The notes: generated by a model from the sequence alone, not told the origin. Shown: positions 31,523 through 41,183, counted from the stretch's first letter. The stretch: DNA of 42,536 bases from Bifidobacterium vansinderenii (GCF_002234915.1 NZ_NEWD01000009.1:1-42536); one strand, 5' to 3'. Numbers and translations are program-made.

Positions 31523-33118
31523 CTACTTCAGCGACCAGGTGGAGCCAGTCGGGGAATCCTCGATCACCACGCCGGCCTCGGCGAGCGTGTCGCGGATGGC
31601 GTCGGCGCGAGCGTAGTCCTTGGCCTTGCGGGCTTCGGCACGGGCCTGCAGCTGTTCGGAGATCAGGGCGTCGAGTACCTCATGCTCCTTGCCGTCGCCA
31701 CCGTCACCGCCGGCGGCCCACTCCGAAGCGAGCGGGTCGAGTCCCAGGGTGTCGAGCATGGCGCGCACCGACACCAGCACGCCACGCACCTCAGCACGGG
31801 CTGCCGCGCTGTCGGCGGCGTCCTCGAGCTTGGACAGCAGCGTGTTGCCGGCGCGCACAGCGCTGAAGATGGCGCCCACGCCTCCGGCGACGTTGATGTC
31901 GTCGTTCATGGCGTTCGCGAAGTCCTCGGGCAGGTCGCCCGCACCCACGGACTGGATCTCGTCGCGGGACGGCTGCTCGCCGATGGCGGCGCCCGCGCGC
32001 TCGATGAAGTTGGAGACGCGGTCGTACGCGGCCTGGGCCTCGTTGAGCGTCTGGTCGCCCCATTCGAGCATGGAGCGGTACTGCACGGAGGCGAGCGCGT
32101 AGCGCACCACCCAAGCGCTATGCTCGGCGAGCACGCTCGGTACGGACAGGCCGTTGCCGAGGGACTTGCTCATCTTCTCGCCCTTCTGGGTGACCCATGC
32201 GGAATGCATCCAGTGGTGCGCGAATCCCCAGCCGGCGGCGCGGGACTGCGCGGTTTCGTTCTCGTGGTGCGGGAAGCGCAGGTCGAGTCCGCCGCCGTGG
32301 ATGTCGAAGTCGTCGCCGAGGTAGCGGTGGCTCATGGCGGAGCATTCGATGTGCCAGCCGGGGCGTCCCACTCCGAAGGGCGTCTTCCAGCGAGCGTCTT
32401 CGGGGTCGGTGTCCTTGGGGGCCTTCCACAGGGCGAAGTCGCGCGGATCGTGCTTGTCGGGCGAGGCGTCGGCCGCGTCCACGGGGTTGTACTTGTCCTC
32501 GCCGGCGGCGTCCACGCTCGGGCCCATGCGGTCGGCCACGGCGGCGGCCTCGTCGGCGGCCGGCTTGGTGCCGGACTCCTGGTGGGTCAGCTCGCCGTAG
32601 CGCGGCCAGCTGGCCACGTCGAAGTACACGTTGCCGGTGGGCTTGCCGTCGGCGTCGAGCACCACGTAGCCGTGCCCGTTGTCGATGATGCGCTGGATCA
32701 GGTCGACCATGTCCTGGATGTGTCCGGTCGCGCGCGGCTCGTAGGTGGGCGGCAGCACGCCGAGCGTATCGTACGCCTCGGTGAATTCGCGCTCGTAGAT
32801 GTAGGCACGCTCCCACCAGCGCTGTCCGGCCGCGCGAGCCTTGTCGAGGATCTTGTCGTCGATGTCGGTCACGTTGCGCACGAAGGTGACCTTGTATCCG
32901 AGGCGCAGCAGCCAGCGGCGCACCACGTCGAACGCCACGGCGGCACGGATGTGGCCCACGTGCGGCGAGCTCTGCACGGTGGCGCCGCACACGTAGATTC
33001 CGACTTCCCCGGGTCGGATGGATTCAAACGGTGCGATGCTGTGCGTGGCGGTGTCGTACAGGCGCAGGCCCTTGGCCACGGAATCGTTGAAATCAAGCGG
33101 TTTTGGAGTACTTGTCAT
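31523..33118 (-). CDS. cysS: cysteinyl-tRNA synthetase
   Basis: Class I aminoacyl-tRNA synthetase charging tRNA-Cys. From ATG 33118 ([13 protein letters not shown]) it is ~531 residues, some 60-70 longer than the E. coli enzyme. The zinc/active-site Cys is in [20 protein letters not shown] with the HIGH motif as HVGH (about 53-56); [14 protein letters not shown] gives further zinc ligands; KMSKSLGNG is the KMSKS loop. The extra length lies mainly in a hydrophilic insertion between the HVGH and WHIECS segments (around residues 160-220, rich in Ala, Asp and Lys). The start is supported by TACCCT 7 nt upstream with TTGTGG at 17 bp, a leaderless promoter. Confidence 0.96.
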   Translation of the reverse strand: MTSTPKPLDFNDSVAKGLRLYDTATHSIAPFESIRPGEVGIYVCGATVQSSPHVGHIRAAVAFDVVRRWLLRLGYKVTFVRNVTDIDDKILDKARAAGQRWWERAYIYEREFTEAYDTLGVLPPTYEPRATGHIQDMVDLIQRIIDNGHGYVVLDADGKPTGNVYFDVASWPRYGELTHQESGTKPAADEAAAVADRMGPSVDAAGEDKYNPVDAADASPDKHDPRDFALWKAPKDTDPEDARWKTPFGVGRPGWHIECSAMSHRYLGDDFDIHGGGLDLRFPHHENETAQSRAAGWGFAHHWMHSAWVTQKGEKMSKSLGNGLSVPSVLAEHSAWVVRYALASVQYRSMLEWGDQTLNEAQAAYDRVSNFIERAGAAIGEQPSRDEIQSVGAGDLPEDFANAMNDDINVAGGVGAIFSAVRAGNTLLSKLEDAADSAAARAEVRGVLVSVRAMLDTLGLDPLASEWAAGGDGGDGKEHEVLDALISEQLQARAEARKAKDYARADAIRDTLAEAGVVIEDSPTGSTWSLK

Positions 33119-33125
33119 ATTCCCG

Positions 33126-33154
33126 AGGGTATTCGCGATTGGAGACATCCACAA
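33126..33154 (-). promoter_or_regulatory. cysS leaderless promoter
   Basis: On the minus strand TTGTGG (33154-33149), a 17-bp spacer and TACCCT (33131-33126), then 7 nt to the ATG at 33118. No Shine-Dalgarno sequence. Confidence 0.6.
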
Positions 33155-33358
33155 GGCCTTGTCCATAACGCCGGCGTGCGTGCCAACATGTGCTCCGGCA
33201 TGCGTTCCGGTACGGCCCCGGCCTGCGCGTCAACGTGCACGACAACACGACCCGACGTACGCAACCGACGTGGCCCAGCCACATCGACCGACACGGCCCG
33301 TCCGCCACATGACCGGCCCAATTCGGCAAGTTACAGACAAAGTGTAAGAATAGTGAAT

Positions 33359-34081
33359 ATGTCGAAGCCGCAGGTATTGATTTTTCAGCATGTCGACTGG
33401 GAGAAGCCAGGTCGAATCCTCGATAATCTCGATGAGCTGGGAGTACAGTCCCAGATTCTGAACATCGCCAAGAAGAAGAAGCCCGATCTGCCCGACTTCA
33501 ATGAGGTCGCCGGCGTGGTGATCATGGGCGGCCCGATGGGCGCCACGGATTACGACAAGTATCCGGGTCTCAAGGCGGAGGGCAAGCTCGCCAAGGCGGC
33601 GATCGCCGTGGGCAAGCCGGTGCTGGGCGTGTGCCTGGGCCATCAGATCATCGCCACGGCGCTGGGCGCCAAGCTCAAGCCCGGCAAGGCCCCGGAGATC
33701 GGTTTCGCACCGATCACCCGCATCGACCGCCACGATTACTTCTCGATGTGGTCGAAGGAGCTCACGGTGCTGCACTGGCACAACGACGTGGTGTCGCTGC
33801 CCGAGGGCGCGCAGCTGCTGGCCCGTTCGCCGCTGACCAAGAATCAGGCGTACCGCGTGGGCAGCGCGCTGGGCATGCAGTTCCACTTGGAGGTGGGTTC
33901 GGCCCTGTTCGAGGAGTGGCTGAGCACCCCCGAGATGACCAAGGATCTGAAGAAGTCCGAGATCTCGAAGATGCGCGACGATTTCGCCGAGTACAACCCC
34001 CGTCTGCACCCGATGGCCGAGTCGGTGTTCTCCGGCTTCGCCGCCCGCTGCGCCACCTACGCCAAGACCTTGGAGCGGTAA
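33359..34081 (+). CDS. class I glutamine amidotransferase (GMP-synthase-like)
   Basis: A 240-residue stand-alone GATase1 domain. The nucleophile elbow GVCLGHQIIA holds the catalytic Cys (near residue 91), and GMQFHLEVG carries the catalytic His and Glu, so the triad is intact. VIMGGPMGATD is the oxyanion-hole region. Such proteins release ammonia from glutamine or hydrolyse gamma-glutamyl bonds; the acceptor is unknown. The ATG at 33359 lacks a ribosome site; a weak TAAGAAT lies 7-8 nt upstream, so a leaderless mRNA is possible. It is divergent from cysS, with ~240 bp between the starts. Some homologues act in gamma-glutamyl compound breakdown, but the family is broad. Confidence 0.88.
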   Translation: MSKPQVLIFQHVDWEKPGRILDNLDELGVQSQILNIAKKKKPDLPDFNEVAGVVIMGGPMGATDYDKYPGLKAEGKLAKAAIAVGKPVLGVCLGHQIIATALGAKLKPGKAPEIGFAPITRIDRHDYFSMWSKELTVLHWHNDVVSLPEGAQLLARSPLTKNQAYRVGSALGMQFHLEVGSALFEEWLSTPEMTKDLKKSEISKMRDDFAEYNPRLHPMAESVFSGFAARCATYAKTLER

Positions 34082-34227
34082 GCGATCGGCAGATCAACCG
34101 ACGAAGCGACAATCAGACGACCCGTGGAAACCCCAGTCGCCTCCATCAGTTCGATCACAACAGACGAACAGTCGATCACACCCCCTATCGCTTCCCGCAA
34201 TCCCTTGCCGAATATCTGACGACCATT

Positions 34228-34270
34228 AGGGGATCCCGACCGCGCACCTGCGCCACGGACGGGATCCCCT
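34228..34270 (+). terminator. hairpin after amidotransferase gene
   Basis: AGGGGATCCCG pairs perfectly with CGGGATCCCCT around a 21-nt loop, without a U-tract. From here to 34500 I see no gene; a minus-strand frame at 34057-34404 has no ribosome site or family resemblance. Confidence 0.5.
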
Positions 34271-34529
34271 GACGTCTGCAACGCCAGTGATCCAAATTGA
34301 TCTAGCGCTGTCACACTCCGCTGTATCCCGGGCGCATATCCGCCCAGATCAGGCATCCAAGTGAGCCAATCACCCCCAACAGCCTCCCACATAACAGTCC
34401 ACATGACGGTCGCATGGCGAATTACGGCAACAGTTCATCAACTATTTACGAGGGGCTACAATCCTTGCAATCCCTTGCATTCTCAAGCCTCCATCAACGT
34501 CATATAGCCCCCGTATATACCAATTTCCC

Positions 34530-34558
34530 TTGAAGCCGTCACAACGGGGGTATATACT
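34530..34558 (+). promoter_or_regulatory. promoter of the LAKTG surface protein gene
   Basis: TTGAAG (34530-34535), a 17-bp spacer and TATACT (34553-34558) form a strong sigma-70-type promoter, giving a ~90-nt leader. CCCCCGTATATAC at 34508-34520 and CGGGGGTATATAC at 34545-34557 flank and overlap it and may be regulator sites. Confidence 0.65.
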
Positions 34559-34653
34559 CACGTTCTGTACACAGACAATAACCGTGTCGCCCCAATATGG
34601 CGCATGCAGCATGCACACAACGCACGCCGGGACGGCAAGAAGAAGGGTTTATC

Positions 34654-35232
34654 ATGACTTCGATCAAGACTCGTGTGGCCGCTGCGTTTGCCGCCGTCGT
34701 GGCAGTGTTCGCCGCGTTCGTGCTGGCTCCGGCCGCCTCCGCCGCTGACTACGGCACCGTCGCTCCGTCCGTTTCCGGCAACACCGTCACCGTGACCGTC
34801 ACCGTGACCGATGACCTGTACAACCAGGGCTACACTCAGGCGTACGTGACCGCCGATGACACGCTCGTTGAGAACATCGTTCAGGTCGCCAACAAGACCT
34901 GGGGTCCGTTCGCCCTGTCCGCTACCTCCCCGCACACCGCCACGCTGAAGTACATCTTTAAGTCCGGCGTGACCTCCACCACGTTCAGCGCCTACGCCGA
35001 GAACCCGTCCACCGGTGCCACTCAGTCCATCGGTTCCGCCACTGTGAAGGCTCCGGCCACCGGCGAAGGCTCTTCCTCGACGAGCTCCTCCACCACCGCC
35101 GGCACCACCTCCTCCGACTCCAACAAGCTGGCCAAGACCGGCACCGTGCTGCTGCCGTACCTGACCGCTGTGGCCGTCCTGGCCGTGGCCGGTGGCGCCG
35201 TGTTCGCTGTGCGTCGCTCCATGAACCGCTGA
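34654..35232 (+). CDS. small sortase-anchored surface protein, LAKTG signal
   Basis: A 192-residue exported protein. Signal peptide 1-30 (IKTRVAAAFAAVVAVFAAFV, cleavage ASA-AD); an extracellular beta-type domain ~31-125 with Thr/Val-rich strands (SGNTVTVTVTVTDDLY); a Ser/Thr linker ~130-157 (SSSTSSSTTAGTTSS); sorting signal LAKTG at ~159, hydrophobic helix and a VRRSMNR tail. Start ATG 34654 has AGAAGGG at 7 nt. A strong promoter and terminator and heavy codon bias suggest high expression. The role is unknown; a small abundant wall protein with one domain could be an adhesin or coat component. Confidence 0.88.
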   Translation: MTSIKTRVAAAFAAVVAVFAAFVLAPAASAADYGTVAPSVSGNTVTVTVTVTDDLYNQGYTQAYVTADDTLVENIVQVANKTWGPFALSATSPHTATLKYIFKSGVTSTTFSAYAENPSTGATQSIGSATVKAPATGEGSSSTSSSTTAGTTSSDSNKLAKTGTVLLPYLTAVAVLAVAGGAVFAVRRSMNR

Positions 35233-35269
35233 GCCACACACAGCACGAACCGCTAAGGTTTCACCCTTG

Positions 35270-35306
35270 AGGGGACGCGGGCTTTAAGCCCCGTCCCCTT
35301 TTTTCA
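35270..35306 (+). terminator. terminator of the LAKTG surface protein gene
   Basis: AGGGGACGCGGGCT pairs with AGCCCCGTCCCCT (one bulged base, 3-nt loop) and is followed by six or seven T. Confidence 0.88.
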
Positions 35307-35415
35307 TGCTCTTTTGGCGCGCAACGCGACACCCTCCAATAACCCCCAATCGTCTACCCCCGATGCGTAGAATGCCCAACGCCAAGCCGTATTGGAAATC
35401 CTATAGGGGGCATTC

Positions 35416-35973
35416 ATGTTCATCGTCACGTTCTGCACTGGCAATATCTGCCGTTCTCCCATGGCGGAGTATCTGATGAGGCATGAGCTGCATCGACGCG
35501 GCATCAGCGACGATACGATTCGTCTAGCCAGCGCCGGCACGCTGCGCCTGGATTCCCGCCCGATCGACCCGCAGTGCCGTGCGCTCCTTGCCAAGGACGG
35601 CATTGACGCCTCCACACACCGTTCCACTCCCCTGACGCCCGACATCGCCGAGCAGGCCGATCTGTTCCTATGCTTTGAGGAACGTCATATCGAACGCCTG
35701 ACGATGGATGCGCCGGCCGCGTCACGCAAAACGTTTTTGATCACCGATTTCGCGAATATCTGCGATATGCTGCGCGAACGCGGCGATCTTCCAAAGGCCA
35801 CGCCGGAGGAAAGCCTGTCCACGATCCGCATGAATGCACCCCTGCTGCGCCCGATGCTGCCCGAGCCCGAGGAGATCGACGACCCATACCAGTTGGATCC
35901 CGAGGACTATGAACGCGCACATACGATGATCAAGCAGTCGGTCAATTCGATCGTCTCCGCTTTGGCGGCGTAA
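35416..35973 (+). CDS. low-molecular-weight protein-tyrosine phosphatase
   Basis: Dephosphorylates tyrosine on proteins, typically the BY-kinase that governs exopolysaccharide polymerisation and export. The 185-residue protein starts with the P-loop FCTGNICRSPMAE: catalytic Cys at residue 7, Cys12 and Arg13, in the C-x5-R-S order. The usual C-terminal general-acid Asp region is present as EEIDDPYQLD, close to the family's DP motif. ATG 35416 follows AGGGGG at ~6 nt. It opens the polysaccharide-related stretch that continues with the Wzy-like gene and rhamnose genes; no BY-kinase is visible in the window. Confidence 0.9.
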   Translation: MFIVTFCTGNICRSPMAEYLMRHELHRRGISDDTIRLASAGTLRLDSRPIDPQCRALLAKDGIDASTHRSTPLTPDIAEQADLFLCFEERHIERLTMDAPAASRKTFLITDFANICDMLRERGDLPKATPEESLSTIRMNAPLLRPMLPEPEEIDDPYQLDPEDYERAHTMIKQSVNSIVSALAA

Positions 35974-36147
35974 TTTTTCGACACTCACTTTCACAAAAAT
36001 ACCCCCGATATTTGCGCCGTATAACGCCCGATAGTCAAAGCGAAAAGTCATAACAAAATGGATTCCGAAAAATATAACGAAATACAGCGCCATTCCCATA
36101 TACTGATAAAGGAATTGCATGATATTTCGATTAATAAGGAGTCGATT

Positions 36148-36582
36148 ATGGCATCGCTGCTGCAGGGTTTTGAGGAGGTTCGTCTGGTCAAGCCGGTCGG
36201 CAAGATCGTAATGACCGTGACGGATAACGCCGTGAAGTTCAACAAGGCCACCGCCATCGTGCTCGGCCACCCGGCGTACGTGAAGGTGCTCGTCAACGAG
36301 AAGACCAAGCAGATCGCCGTCACCCCCACCACCGCCAAGGCGGACAACGGCATCAAGTTCAGCAAGGGCGAGGGCAAGCAGGCCGCGTCGATCAGCGTGA
36401 AGGACGCCGCTGTGCTGGAGGCTGTGAAGCAGTTCTTCGACATCGCCGAGGCTCCGGAGGGCCAGGTCGCCTACCAGTCCGTGCCGGGCGAGTCCCATCC
36501 GAACGACAAGGTCGTGATCTTCGACGCCGCCAAGGCCACCGCCGGCGTGATGAAGCGCCGCGGCCGCAAGAAGGCCGCCTGA
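36148..36582 (+). CDS. small protein with basic C-terminal tail, unknown
   Basis: A 144-residue protein I do not recognise. The start at ATG 36148 (MASLLQGFEEV) is favoured over a 30-codon extension because AAGGAG lies 7 nt upstream. It contains a beta-rich part (KIVMTVTDNAVKFNKATAIV, YVKVLVNEKTKQIAVTP), a middle with many Lys and Ala, and a strongly basic end MKRRGRKKAA, suggesting nucleic acid contact. It has no signal peptide or membrane helix. The upstream ~170 bp is AT-rich and the gene itself is strongly GC3-biased, so it is probably well expressed. It sits between the phosphatase and Wzy-like genes, but that does not define its role. Confidence 0.72.
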   Translation: MASLLQGFEEVRLVKPVGKIVMTVTDNAVKFNKATAIVLGHPAYVKVLVNEKTKQIAVTPTTAKADNGIKFSKGEGKQAASISVKDAAVLEAVKQFFDIAEAPEGQVAYQSVPGESHPNDKVVIFDAAKATAGVMKRRGRKKAA

Positions 36583-36660
36583 TTTAGGGCACCACCCCCA
36601 ACCCCCGTAGACCGCACCCTTCGCTATACTCGCAGTATCAAATTGCAGCAATAGCAGGCA

Positions 36661-38127
36661 ATGCGCATACGGGGGCTTTATTTTTTCATGCCATCTCAAT
36701 TACAATCCGGCACGGATACTATGCCGTTCGGTATCCGCATTCAAAGCAGGTCGGATTATCTGTTTTATCTCGCTCTTGCCCTGCTGCCCGTGGATGGTAC
36801 GGTAATCGGCATCTATATGCCGTTCTGGACACCGATCAGCCCATGGCTGTTCCTGCTTTATGCGGCAGCGAATTGGCGAACCATAGCAAAACTCATCAGG
36901 TCTGATTTGCGCCATAACGGCAGTGCATTCCCTACGCCGTTTATTCTTCTCCCGCTCGTCCTGATCGCATTGTCCGCATTCGGATGGCTGACCACGGCAT
37001 TTCATCCCGTACAGGCGCTGAATTCCCTGCTCGCCACCGCTAGCGTCGCAGCCTGCTTCGTTTCCCTGTATATCGCCATCCAAGAAAAGCACCTCCCCTG
37101 GCGACCGATGGTCAACATTCTGCTCGCCGTATACTGGCTTGCCTTTGCCGTGGGTGTGCTGCAGCGTGTGGCGGTATCGCTTGACATCACCTGCATCCGC
37201 GATTATTTCGCGCATCTGATGAGCCGCGAATATATCACCGCTGAATCGAAATGGGGCGGCAGCCGCCCACAGTTCCTGTTCGCCGAGCCGAGCTACATCG
37301 GCATGCACCTGTTCGGCGTACTGCTGCCGTTGCATTGGATGCTACGGAGCAAGGCGCCGGACCTTGCCTATAACCTCGCCGCGCTGATCATCACGTTCGC
37401 GACGGGCGCCGTGCTCATGGGAGCGGGAACCCGCATTATTCTGGACTCTCTGGTGGCGCTGACTGCGGTCATCGTCGTAGCTACCGCATGGAGACAGCGG
37501 GAGTCCCGGCACCGCGGCCTGCTGCAGCTGATCGGCGTGGTGGTGCTGAGTGTGATCGCCTTTGCCGTCAATTCTCGTCTGTCATCGATCGCCGAGAACG
37601 GCGCGGAGGGCGACGGCTCGTTCTTCGCTCGCGTCTGGCAATCGCTGGGGGTGCTATGCGGCCTAGCGAAGCATCCCATGCATCTGCTGTTCGGGTTCGG
37701 TGCCGGCAACCTGTCCGACGCCACGCATCTTGGATCCGGAACCGCGGTGCATGCATTGCAATTATTGGGGTTCAGCGCAAACAATGTTTTCAAGGCTGAG
37801 CAATGGTATGCCAACGTTACGCCCAATAACATGTTCACGATGAGCGCCTACACCAGTTTCCTCGGCGAATTCGGACTGATCGGCCTTGCCGTGCTCATAT
37901 CGCTGGTCATCAGTCAGGTCACCGACGCTCACGCCTGGAGCAAGACCACGATCTGCTGGCTTCTCCTCGTCGCCTACCTTTACACCCAGTTCGAGGGATA
38001 CGCCTTCTACGCCCTGCCGCTGTTCGTATGGAGAACCTGCATACAGGCCGGCAACAGCACCCACATCGTCACCAGAGCCAACGATCGAGGCCGCTCCACC
38101 ATCCCGGAATCGGTGGAAGCACAGTAG
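36661..38127 (+). CDS. polysaccharide polymerase/O-antigen ligase-like membrane protein
   Basis: A polytopic protein of up to 488 residues with about 10-12 hydrophobic helices and a long extracellular loop in the second half (NSRLSSIAENGAEGDGSFFA ... WYANVTPNN). The FLFAEPSYIGMHL segment matches the EPS motif of Wzy-type repeat-unit polymerases. It would join lipid-linked repeat units of a capsule or exopolysaccharide outside the membrane. The start is unclear: ATG 36661 has AGCAGG only 2 nt away; ATG 36691 and 36721 are alternatives and would not change the helices. TATACT at 36625-36630 is a likely -10 box. No glycosyltransferase or flippase is adjacent, so it may be an isolated or broken-off part of an EPS cluster. 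Confidence 0.78.
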   Translation: MRIRGLYFFMPSQLQSGTDTMPFGIRIQSRSDYLFYLALALLPVDGTVIGIYMPFWTPISPWLFLLYAAANWRTIAKLIRSDLRHNGSAFPTPFILLPLVLIALSAFGWLTTAFHPVQALNSLLATASVAACFVSLYIAIQEKHLPWRPMVNILLAVYWLAFAVGVLQRVAVSLDITCIRDYFAHLMSREYITAESKWGGSRPQFLFAEPSYIGMHLFGVLLPLHWMLRSKAPDLAYNLAALIITFATGAVLMGAGTRIILDSLVALTAVIVVATAWRQRESRHRGLLQLIGVVVLSVIAFAVNSRLSSIAENGAEGDGSFFARVWQSLGVLCGLAKHPMHLLFGFGAGNLSDATHLGSGTAVHALQLLGFSANNVFKAEQWYANVTPNNMFTMSAYTSFLGEFGLIGLAVLISLVISQVTDAHAWSKTTICWLLLVAYLYTQFEGYAFYALPLFVWRTCIQAGNSTHIVTRANDRGRSTIPESVEAQ

Positions 38128-38130
38128 ACT

Positions 38131-38180
38131 GTTAGATAGTTTTAGATTCTTTTAGAAACTTTTAGATTCTTTTAGATTGT
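38131..38180. repeat. five tandem 10-bp iterons upstream of the AAA ATPase gene
   Basis: GTTAGATAGT, TTTAGATTCT, TTTAGAAACT, TTTAGATTCT and TTTAGATTGT follow without gaps, one per helical turn. They start 4 bp after the Wzy-like stop and end exactly at the GGAGG ribosome site of the ATPase gene. This is the form of an autoregulatory binding array, or of slipped-strand repeats that can vary in number. Confidence 0.8.
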
Positions 38181-38190
38181 GGAGGCCGCT

Positions 38191-39345
38191 ATGCCGAAGA
38201 CTAGGATCGTCAATCCTTTCAAGCCAAGCGCCGGTCACCTTCCCCCCGTTCTGATCGGACGCGACATCATTCTTGACGATTTTCAGGAAGGACTCGATAA
38301 CGGTTCTGGCGCTCCGGGACGTCTCATGCGCATTACTGGAGCCAGGGGAACAGGGAAAACCGTCATGCTCGCGGAGTTCCGCCGTATGGCCGAACAGCAG
38401 GGCTGGCAAACCATTAGCGAAACCGCCTCTGCCGGCATGACTCAGCGTTTGCTTGAAAAGCTGCAGCCTAAGAAGGGAAACCTCAGCTTCTCCTTTGAGC
38501 CATCCATTAGCATAATGAGCATGGGCGGCAGTCTGGGAGGCGTGCATTACGAAAAATCACGTATGCCACTGACTTTGCGAGATGCCATGAGCGAACGCCT
38601 GGATGCGTTGGAAAAGCATGACGCCGGATTGCTGGTGACCATTGATGAAGCTCAAGCTGCGGACCGAGACGATATGGTCGCTATTGCCACGACCGTACAA
38701 CATTTGACCAGCGAAGACCGCAACATCGCTTTCGTATTCGCCGGTCTTCCTTCGATGACCTCAAAATGGCTGAATGACGATGTGATGACCTTTTTGCGCC
38801 GAGCTCAGCCGGAACGGCTGGGAGACGTTCCTCTGGTGGAAGTATCACAGGCATTCACGGATACTTTCGCCGGCACCGGAATGGTTCTTGAAGGCACACC
38901 TCTGGATCTTGCCACCCAAGCAACGGCAGGGTATCCGTTCATGATTCAGCTGGTCGGCTACCACATTTGGAGAGTGGCCAAGCGGCACCATCCGCAGGAT
39001 ATTTCCATTACCGTAACGGTCGAGGACGCCGAAGCCGGAGTGAGAGACGCACTCAGCAGACTGGGAGATACCGTGCATGGACCGGAATTGGACGGGCTCT
39101 CCCCTATTGATAAGACATATCTGCTGGCGATGGCTCAGGATGATGGACCGTCCTCAACCTCGACGATCGCCGAGCGTATGGGAAAGGATGCACGATACGC
39201 CAGCATGTACCGCATGCGGCTCATCGAAGCGCAAGTGATTGAAGAGCGCGGCTACGGAAAGGTTGATTTCGCCATTCCGTATCTTCGTGAGTATCTACGA
39301 GAGCATGCCGCGTATATTCGTATGACCAGCGGCATCGCGGATTAG
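38191..39345 (+). CDS. AAA ATPase with C-terminal winged-helix region
   Basis: A 384-residue P-loop ATPase of the Orc1/archaeal-ATPase-like type. Walker A GARGTGKT at 50-57; Walker B GLLVTIDEAQ near 150 (DE); a sensor-like FVFAGLPSM near 190; the C-terminal ~80 residues (STIAERMGKDARYASMYRMRLIEAQVIEERG ends split over a helix-turn-helix) look like a winged helix for DNA binding. Single genes of this kind occur in many bacteria without a known role; relatives belong to mobile or defence contexts. Start ATG 38191 has GGAGG at 6 nt. It is AT-richer than the surrounding genes and is flanked by iterons upstream and an inverted-repeat element downstream, suggesting an inserted unit. Confidence 0.82.
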   Translation: MPKTRIVNPFKPSAGHLPPVLIGRDIILDDFQEGLDNGSGAPGRLMRITGARGTGKTVMLAEFRRMAEQQGWQTISETASAGMTQRLLEKLQPKKGNLSFSFEPSISIMSMGGSLGGVHYEKSRMPLTLRDAMSERLDALEKHDAGLLVTIDEAQAADRDDMVAIATTVQHLTSEDRNIAFVFAGLPSMTSKWLNDDVMTFLRRAQPERLGDVPLVEVSQAFTDTFAGTGMVLEGTPLDLATQATAGYPFMIQLVGYHIWRVAKRHHPQDISITVTVEDAEAGVRDALSRLGDTVHGPELDGLSPIDKTYLLAMAQDDGPSSTSTIAERMGKDARYASMYRMRLIEAQVIEERGYGKVDFAIPYLREYLREHAAYIRMTSGIAD

Positions 39346-39416
39346 GTGTGGCAGGATCTAGCACCTATCTCCGCTTCCCGAGGTTCTTTTTAACCGTTGC
39401 AAACACCTAACCCTCG

Positions 39417-39550
39417 ATTAGTAGGTCCTTCGCAAAGTAAACCACTGGCCGTAGACCGCAATTATCAGCAGTTTACAACCAATAACAGCGAAAAATAGCG
39501 AAGAAAAGCCAAAGATTGCGCGTCGTCTACTTTGCAAAGGACCTACTAAA
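39417..39550. repeat. 134-bp element with 26-bp terminal inverted repeats
   Basis: The left end (39417-39442, starting ATTAGTAGGTCCTT and continuing CGCAAAGTAAAC) and the right end (39525-39550, reverse complement starting TTTAGTAGGTCCTT and continuing TGCAAAGTAGAC) match at 23 of 26 positions. The AT-rich interior has no gene. It is either a MITE-like element or a transcribed hairpin. The rest of the 444-bp gap (39346-39789) shows only a diverged CGAGGTTCTTTTT near 39379 and the rfbB promoter. Confidence 0.7.
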
Positions 39551-39642
39551 CGGCAGATAGCTCTCTGCAGACCCTCCAATCAACCTAGGGAACGGCAAAT
39601 AGCTTCTCGAATCGCTCGCCACAACCCTTCTACGACCCATAA

Positions 39643-40812
<1,170 letters not shown>

Positions 40813-40820
40813 TTTCTTAA

Positions 40821-41180
40821 ACAAAATGGCCGCCCCATATAGGGGCGGCCCTGAATGCAGCACTAAGTGTAGCAGCCAAACTGCCGGGTTCCGAAGGAGA
40901 TGACGTCCGGGAGCGACTTTGCCGTGAATTAGCAAACAGGCTGAGAAGCATTCGCAACATCCGGAACAGGGCGAGCCACGAAGACAATCTTCTTCGCGTC
41001 AATTTCCCTCAATTACGGCGCAACATGTTCTTCGTATTGGGATCTCTGGGACGCGAATGTATCGGGTTGGCCTTTCCTGACAGAGCACAAGAGCTTAAGG
41101 CAATGAGCGCGGAACGCGTTCTCAAAAATCTAGTCCAACAACAAATACGATATCGAAGATCAATCGACGGAAAGGAATGA
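40821..41180 (+). pseudogene. start-less open frame, possible remnant of an Abi/HEPN-type protein
   Basis: A frame open for 119 codons fills the gap between rfbB and rfbCD and ends at TGA 41178-41180, four bases before the rfbCD ATG. It has no start codon with a ribosome site; the first ATG is at 41025. The protein reads ELANRLRSIRNIRNRASHED, then LRRNMFFVLGSLGRECIG and AERVLKNLVQQQIRYRRS. The RN-R-A-S-H arrangement resembles the R-x(4-6)-H motif of HEPN ribonucleases in Abi-like phage-defence proteins, where it usually lies near the C-terminus, as here. I read it as the tail of a gene whose 5' part was lost. The resemblance is weak and a chance open frame is possible. Confidence 0.35.
40828..40850. 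terminator. hairpin after rfbB
   Basis: GGCCGCCCC pairs with GGGGCGGCC around ATATA, 15 nt past the rfbB stop. A T-rich tract exists only in the minus direction (ATTTTGTTT), so on the plus strand it may only attenuate read-through into rfbCD. Confidence 0.6.
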
Positions 41181-41183
41181 AAT

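Noticed and set aside
34057-34404. 115-codon minus-strand ORF after the amidotransferase gene
   Set aside because: No ribosome site or family, and it overlaps the end of the amidotransferase gene and its hairpin.
36601-36690. Terminator made of CCCCCGTA and TACGGGGG with a following T-run
   Set aside because: The arms are ~58 nt apart and the T-run lies inside the likely start region of the Wzy-like gene; a regulator motif is a better reading.
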